Below, piece by piece: positions 13,734 through 13,795 of a stretch of DNA of 13,795 nt. This DNA comes from an uncultured Clostridium sp. GTDB lineage: Bacteria > Bacillota > Clostridia > TANB77 > CAG-508. How positions within the stretch are numbered: position 1 is the stretch's first letter; each line of letters starts with the position of its first letter. The translations under genes and the position numbers were made by a program. The notes under the pieces are model-generated. The model was not told the origin of the DNA. It did no database searches and saw only the letters and a program-made list of their open reading frames with translations. The stretch lies in NCBI GenBank assembly GCA_947062645.1, contig CAMSQT010000010.1, positions 1 to 13,795 of the forward strand, in the 5' to 3' direction.

Positions 13734-13795
13734 ACTTTTTTGTAAATTTTTATAGTTAATGCAGTATAATCTTAAAATAGTATATTTGTCAGACT

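Overview
The window looks like a chromosomal stretch from an AT-rich, low-GC Gram-positive bacterium, most likely an uncultured gut-type Clostridia. The support is strong AGGAGG-type ribosome sites, frequent TTG starts, clean TTGACA-17-TATAAT promoters, AGA as the main arginine codon, a two-OB-fold Ssb-like protein and a large serine recombinase. All genes I accept read on the + strand; one small antisense RNA reads on the - strand.

Layout. Bases 240-2724 hold two overlapping paralogous genes, each with a PemK/MazF-like core between extra N- and C-terminal domains. Bases 2725-3208 are non-coding, with a consensus promoter, a possible structured RNA and three terminator-like hairpins. Next come a 47-residue protein and a large serine recombinase (3393-4966) close to the right end of an integrated element. 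That element has cut off the front of a polysaccharide deacetylase gene, whose remnant resumes near 5141. Chromosomal genes follow: an unknown protein, a two-OB-fold Ssb-like protein, a large membrane protein, lspA, rluD, a candidate type I toxin-antitoxin locus (10577-10921), an RsuA/RluB pseudouridine synthase, a three-S1-domain RNA-binding protein and a winged-helix-like protein.

Main observation. Five genes seem broken by frameshifts: the recombinase twice, the deacetylase, the membrane protein twice, the S1 protein and the winged-helix protein. All seven breaks are the same event. The reading frame reaches an in-frame CGG followed by A, and the protein continues exactly one base further on, as if CGGA were read as a single residue, by frame a glycine. 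Between 3209 and 13694 an in-frame CGG occurs only at these seven places. CGG in the other two frames occurs about nineteen times by eye, six of them as CGGA, with no disturbance. Because the effect depends on frame, it points to decoding (+1 frameshifting or four-base decoding at an otherwise unused CGG codon), not to sequencing error or decay.

The two MazF-like genes at the left are the exception. Each uses CGG once as an ordinary in-frame codon near its start, so they may be recent arrivals from a standard-code organism, or they are evidence against an absolute rule. The recombinase needs two CGGA readings, and its catalytic serine lies in the short stretch between them, so this element would express an active enzyme only in a host that decodes CGGA this way.
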